16,441 nucleotides of DNA from an uncultured Acetatifactor sp. (GTDB taxonomy: Bacteria; Bacillota; Clostridia; Lachnospirales; Lachnospiraceae). Numbering within the stretch: the first letter of the stretch is position 1; each line of letters begins with the position of its first letter. The stretch spans positions 1-16,441 of the forward strand of contig CAJUAH010000051.1 in the NCBI GenBank assembly GCA_910584375.1, read 5' to 3'. Below are positions 15,686 to 16,441 of the stretch, one piece after another. The notes under the pieces were generated by a model that was given only the letters and a program-made list of their open reading frames with translations, did no database searches and was not told the DNA's origin. The translations under genes were made by a program, and so were the position numbers.

Positions 15686-16246
15686 TCAGCACCCCAGCAG
15701 CCGGTTCATCTCCCGTACCTCTTTACGCTGGGAGACGATGATATTATCCAAGATGGGCTGCAGCTTGGGACAGACGCAGAACCGCAGGGCATTTTCCGAC
15801 ATATATATGGCGCCCTGGTGGTGGGGGATCATCTCCCGCATGAAATTGGCGCTGATATTGTTGTCGGAGCAGGCGTTGTTCATCTCCGTGAACATATTGT
15901 GGGTAATCTGCTCAAAACGGTGTTGGTACAGACACAGATCCTGGCTGGAATTGATCAGCTTGCTGCAGGACTCCAGCGCGGCGGTCATCTCCCGGATGCC
16001 CTGTTCCTGCATGGCGATGATGTCTTCGGCCATGGTGCGCAGGGGGCAGCAGGGATTGTATTTTAATACGTTTTTTGACATTTCGACGGCTGCCATATGG
16101 TGGGGGATCATCTGCACGATGAAATTGTGGGAGAGGCTGTCGGTCAACTGCGCCCCTTCCATCTTTTTGATCATTTCCTCCAATATCTCATAGAATCTGC
16201 TCAGGTAGTTCTTGGTGTCCTCTTCAAATTTACAGATATGGGTCAT
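15686..16246 (-). CDS. tandem DUF305 protein
   Basis: DUF305 proteins are small four-helix, ferritin-like proteins often found near copper-handling genes; their exact function is not settled. This one holds two DUF305 units in 186 residues: MIPHHMAAVE with His-His at 49-50, and MIPHHQGAIY with His-His at 142-143, exactly 93 residues apart. Each unit is followed by a short Cys-containing turn (NPCC, CVCP) and an amphipathic helix. The many Met, His and Cys residues fit metal binding. There is no signal peptide or membrane segment, so it is probably cytoplasmic, unlike many exported DUF305 proteins. ATG 16246 is preferred, with AAAGGGA about 10 nt upstream; an in-frame GTG at 16273 would add nine residues. 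It converges on the glycerate kinase gene and follows a partial reading frame on the same strand. Confidence 0.87.
   Translation of the reverse strand: MTHICKFEEDTKNYLSRFYEILEEMIKKMEGAQLTDSLSHNFIVQMIPHHMAAVEMSKNVLKYNPCCPLRTMAEDIIAMQEQGIREMTAALESCSKLINSSQDLCLYQHRFEQITHNMFTEMNNACSDNNISANFMREMIPHHQGAIYMSENALRFCVCPKLQPILDNIIVSQRKEVREMNRLLGC
15819..16127 (-). repeat. internal duplication: two DUF305 units sharing near-identical DNA
   Basis: A 16-base exact match occurs at 15819-15834 and 16098-16113, followed in each copy by six differing bases and then TGAAATTG. The spacing of 279 bp equals 93 codons, the spacing of the two MIPHH motifs. It encodes the His-His core of each unit. Confidence 0.75.
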
Positions 16247-16275
16247 GTCGGGCTTTTCCCTTTTTATATGCACAT

Positions 16276-16440
16276 CTACCGCCCGTTTTCCGGGGGTGGC
16301 GGCAGGGTGTGGCTTTCTTGCTTTAAGATATGCAGCGTTGTAAGATGTGTGAAAAGCGCCTGCCGGTTCTGCATATACAGAGAAACCGTAACCGCCAAAT
16401 AATGATGCGGTCCGATATAAAATCGCCCCAGCCCTTTGCG
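16276..16440 (-). CDS. unrecognised protein, C-terminal fragment (start outside window)
   Basis: On the minus strand a frame is open from the window end to TAG at 16278-16276. It encodes 54 residues beginning RKGLGRFYIGPHHYLAVTVS, with a mixed hydrophobic and basic middle and a Pro-rich end (LPPPPENGR). The residue mix and codon use look like real coding sequence, and the stop sits 29 bp before the DUF305 ATG, as expected for an operon. I do not recognise the family. A second minus-strand frame here, continuous with the DUF305 frame, is also open to the window edge, so the choice is not certain. Confidence 0.4.
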   Translation of the reverse strand, partial: RKGLGRFYIGPHHYLAVTVSLYMQNRQALFTHLTTLHILKQESHTLPPPPENGR

Positions 16441-16441
16441 A

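Noticed and set aside
15657..16193. 178-residue plus-strand frame
   Set aside because: It is antisense to the DUF305 gene, whose two MIPHH motifs are unmistakable, and it has no ribosome binding site.
1..16441. CRISPR array, tRNA, rRNA, insertion sequence or integrase
   Set aside because: No regularly spaced repeats, cloverleaf-like segments, ribosomal RNA sequence, transposase motifs or terminal inverted repeats were seen on either strand.

Overview
The window looks like a chromosomal segment of a low-to-mid GC Firmicute, most likely a clostridial (Lachnospiraceae-like) gut bacterium. The grounds are strong AGGAG-type ribosome binding sites, TTG and GTG starts, a consensus sigma-A promoter, and the mix of AT-rich accessory genes with GC-richer housekeeping genes. 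The taxonomic placement is inference.

Positions 1 to about 10,940 are an AT-rich, all-plus-strand, tightly packed defence operon. It opens with the 3' part of a UvrD-like superfamily 1 helicase whose start lies outside the window. Next come a C5-cytosine DNA methyltransferase (drmMII-like), a large protein of the DrmE type, a 1139-residue superfamily 2 helicase (DrmA) and a DUF1998 protein (DrmB). Together these match a class 2 DISARM anti-phage system. The expected small phospholipase-D protein DrmC is not present. Its place at the end of the operon is taken by a 280-residue helical protein resembling DUF5677. In the known model the methylase marks self DNA, while DrmA and DrmB act on unmarked incoming DNA. 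The roles of the UvrD-like helicase and the DUF5677-like protein here are unknown.

At about 10,940-10,960 the base composition changes abruptly, which marks the right edge of the accessory block. Beyond it lies a GC-richer plus-strand cluster. It holds a small class I SAM methyltransferase, overlapped by a phospholipase-D/superfamily 2 helicase fusion, and then a 78-residue protein with one CxxC pair. A consensus promoter overlapping the stop of that small gene drives a glycerate 2-kinase (MOFRL family). The kinase converges on a minus-strand gene for a protein with two tandem DUF305 units, with a hairpin between the two stops. The window ends inside a further minus-strand reading frame that I do not recognise.

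I see no tRNA, rRNA, CRISPR array, insertion sequence, integrase or origin. The most interesting content is the DISARM variant: drmC missing, a UvrD-like helicase upstream and a DUF5677-like gene downstream.
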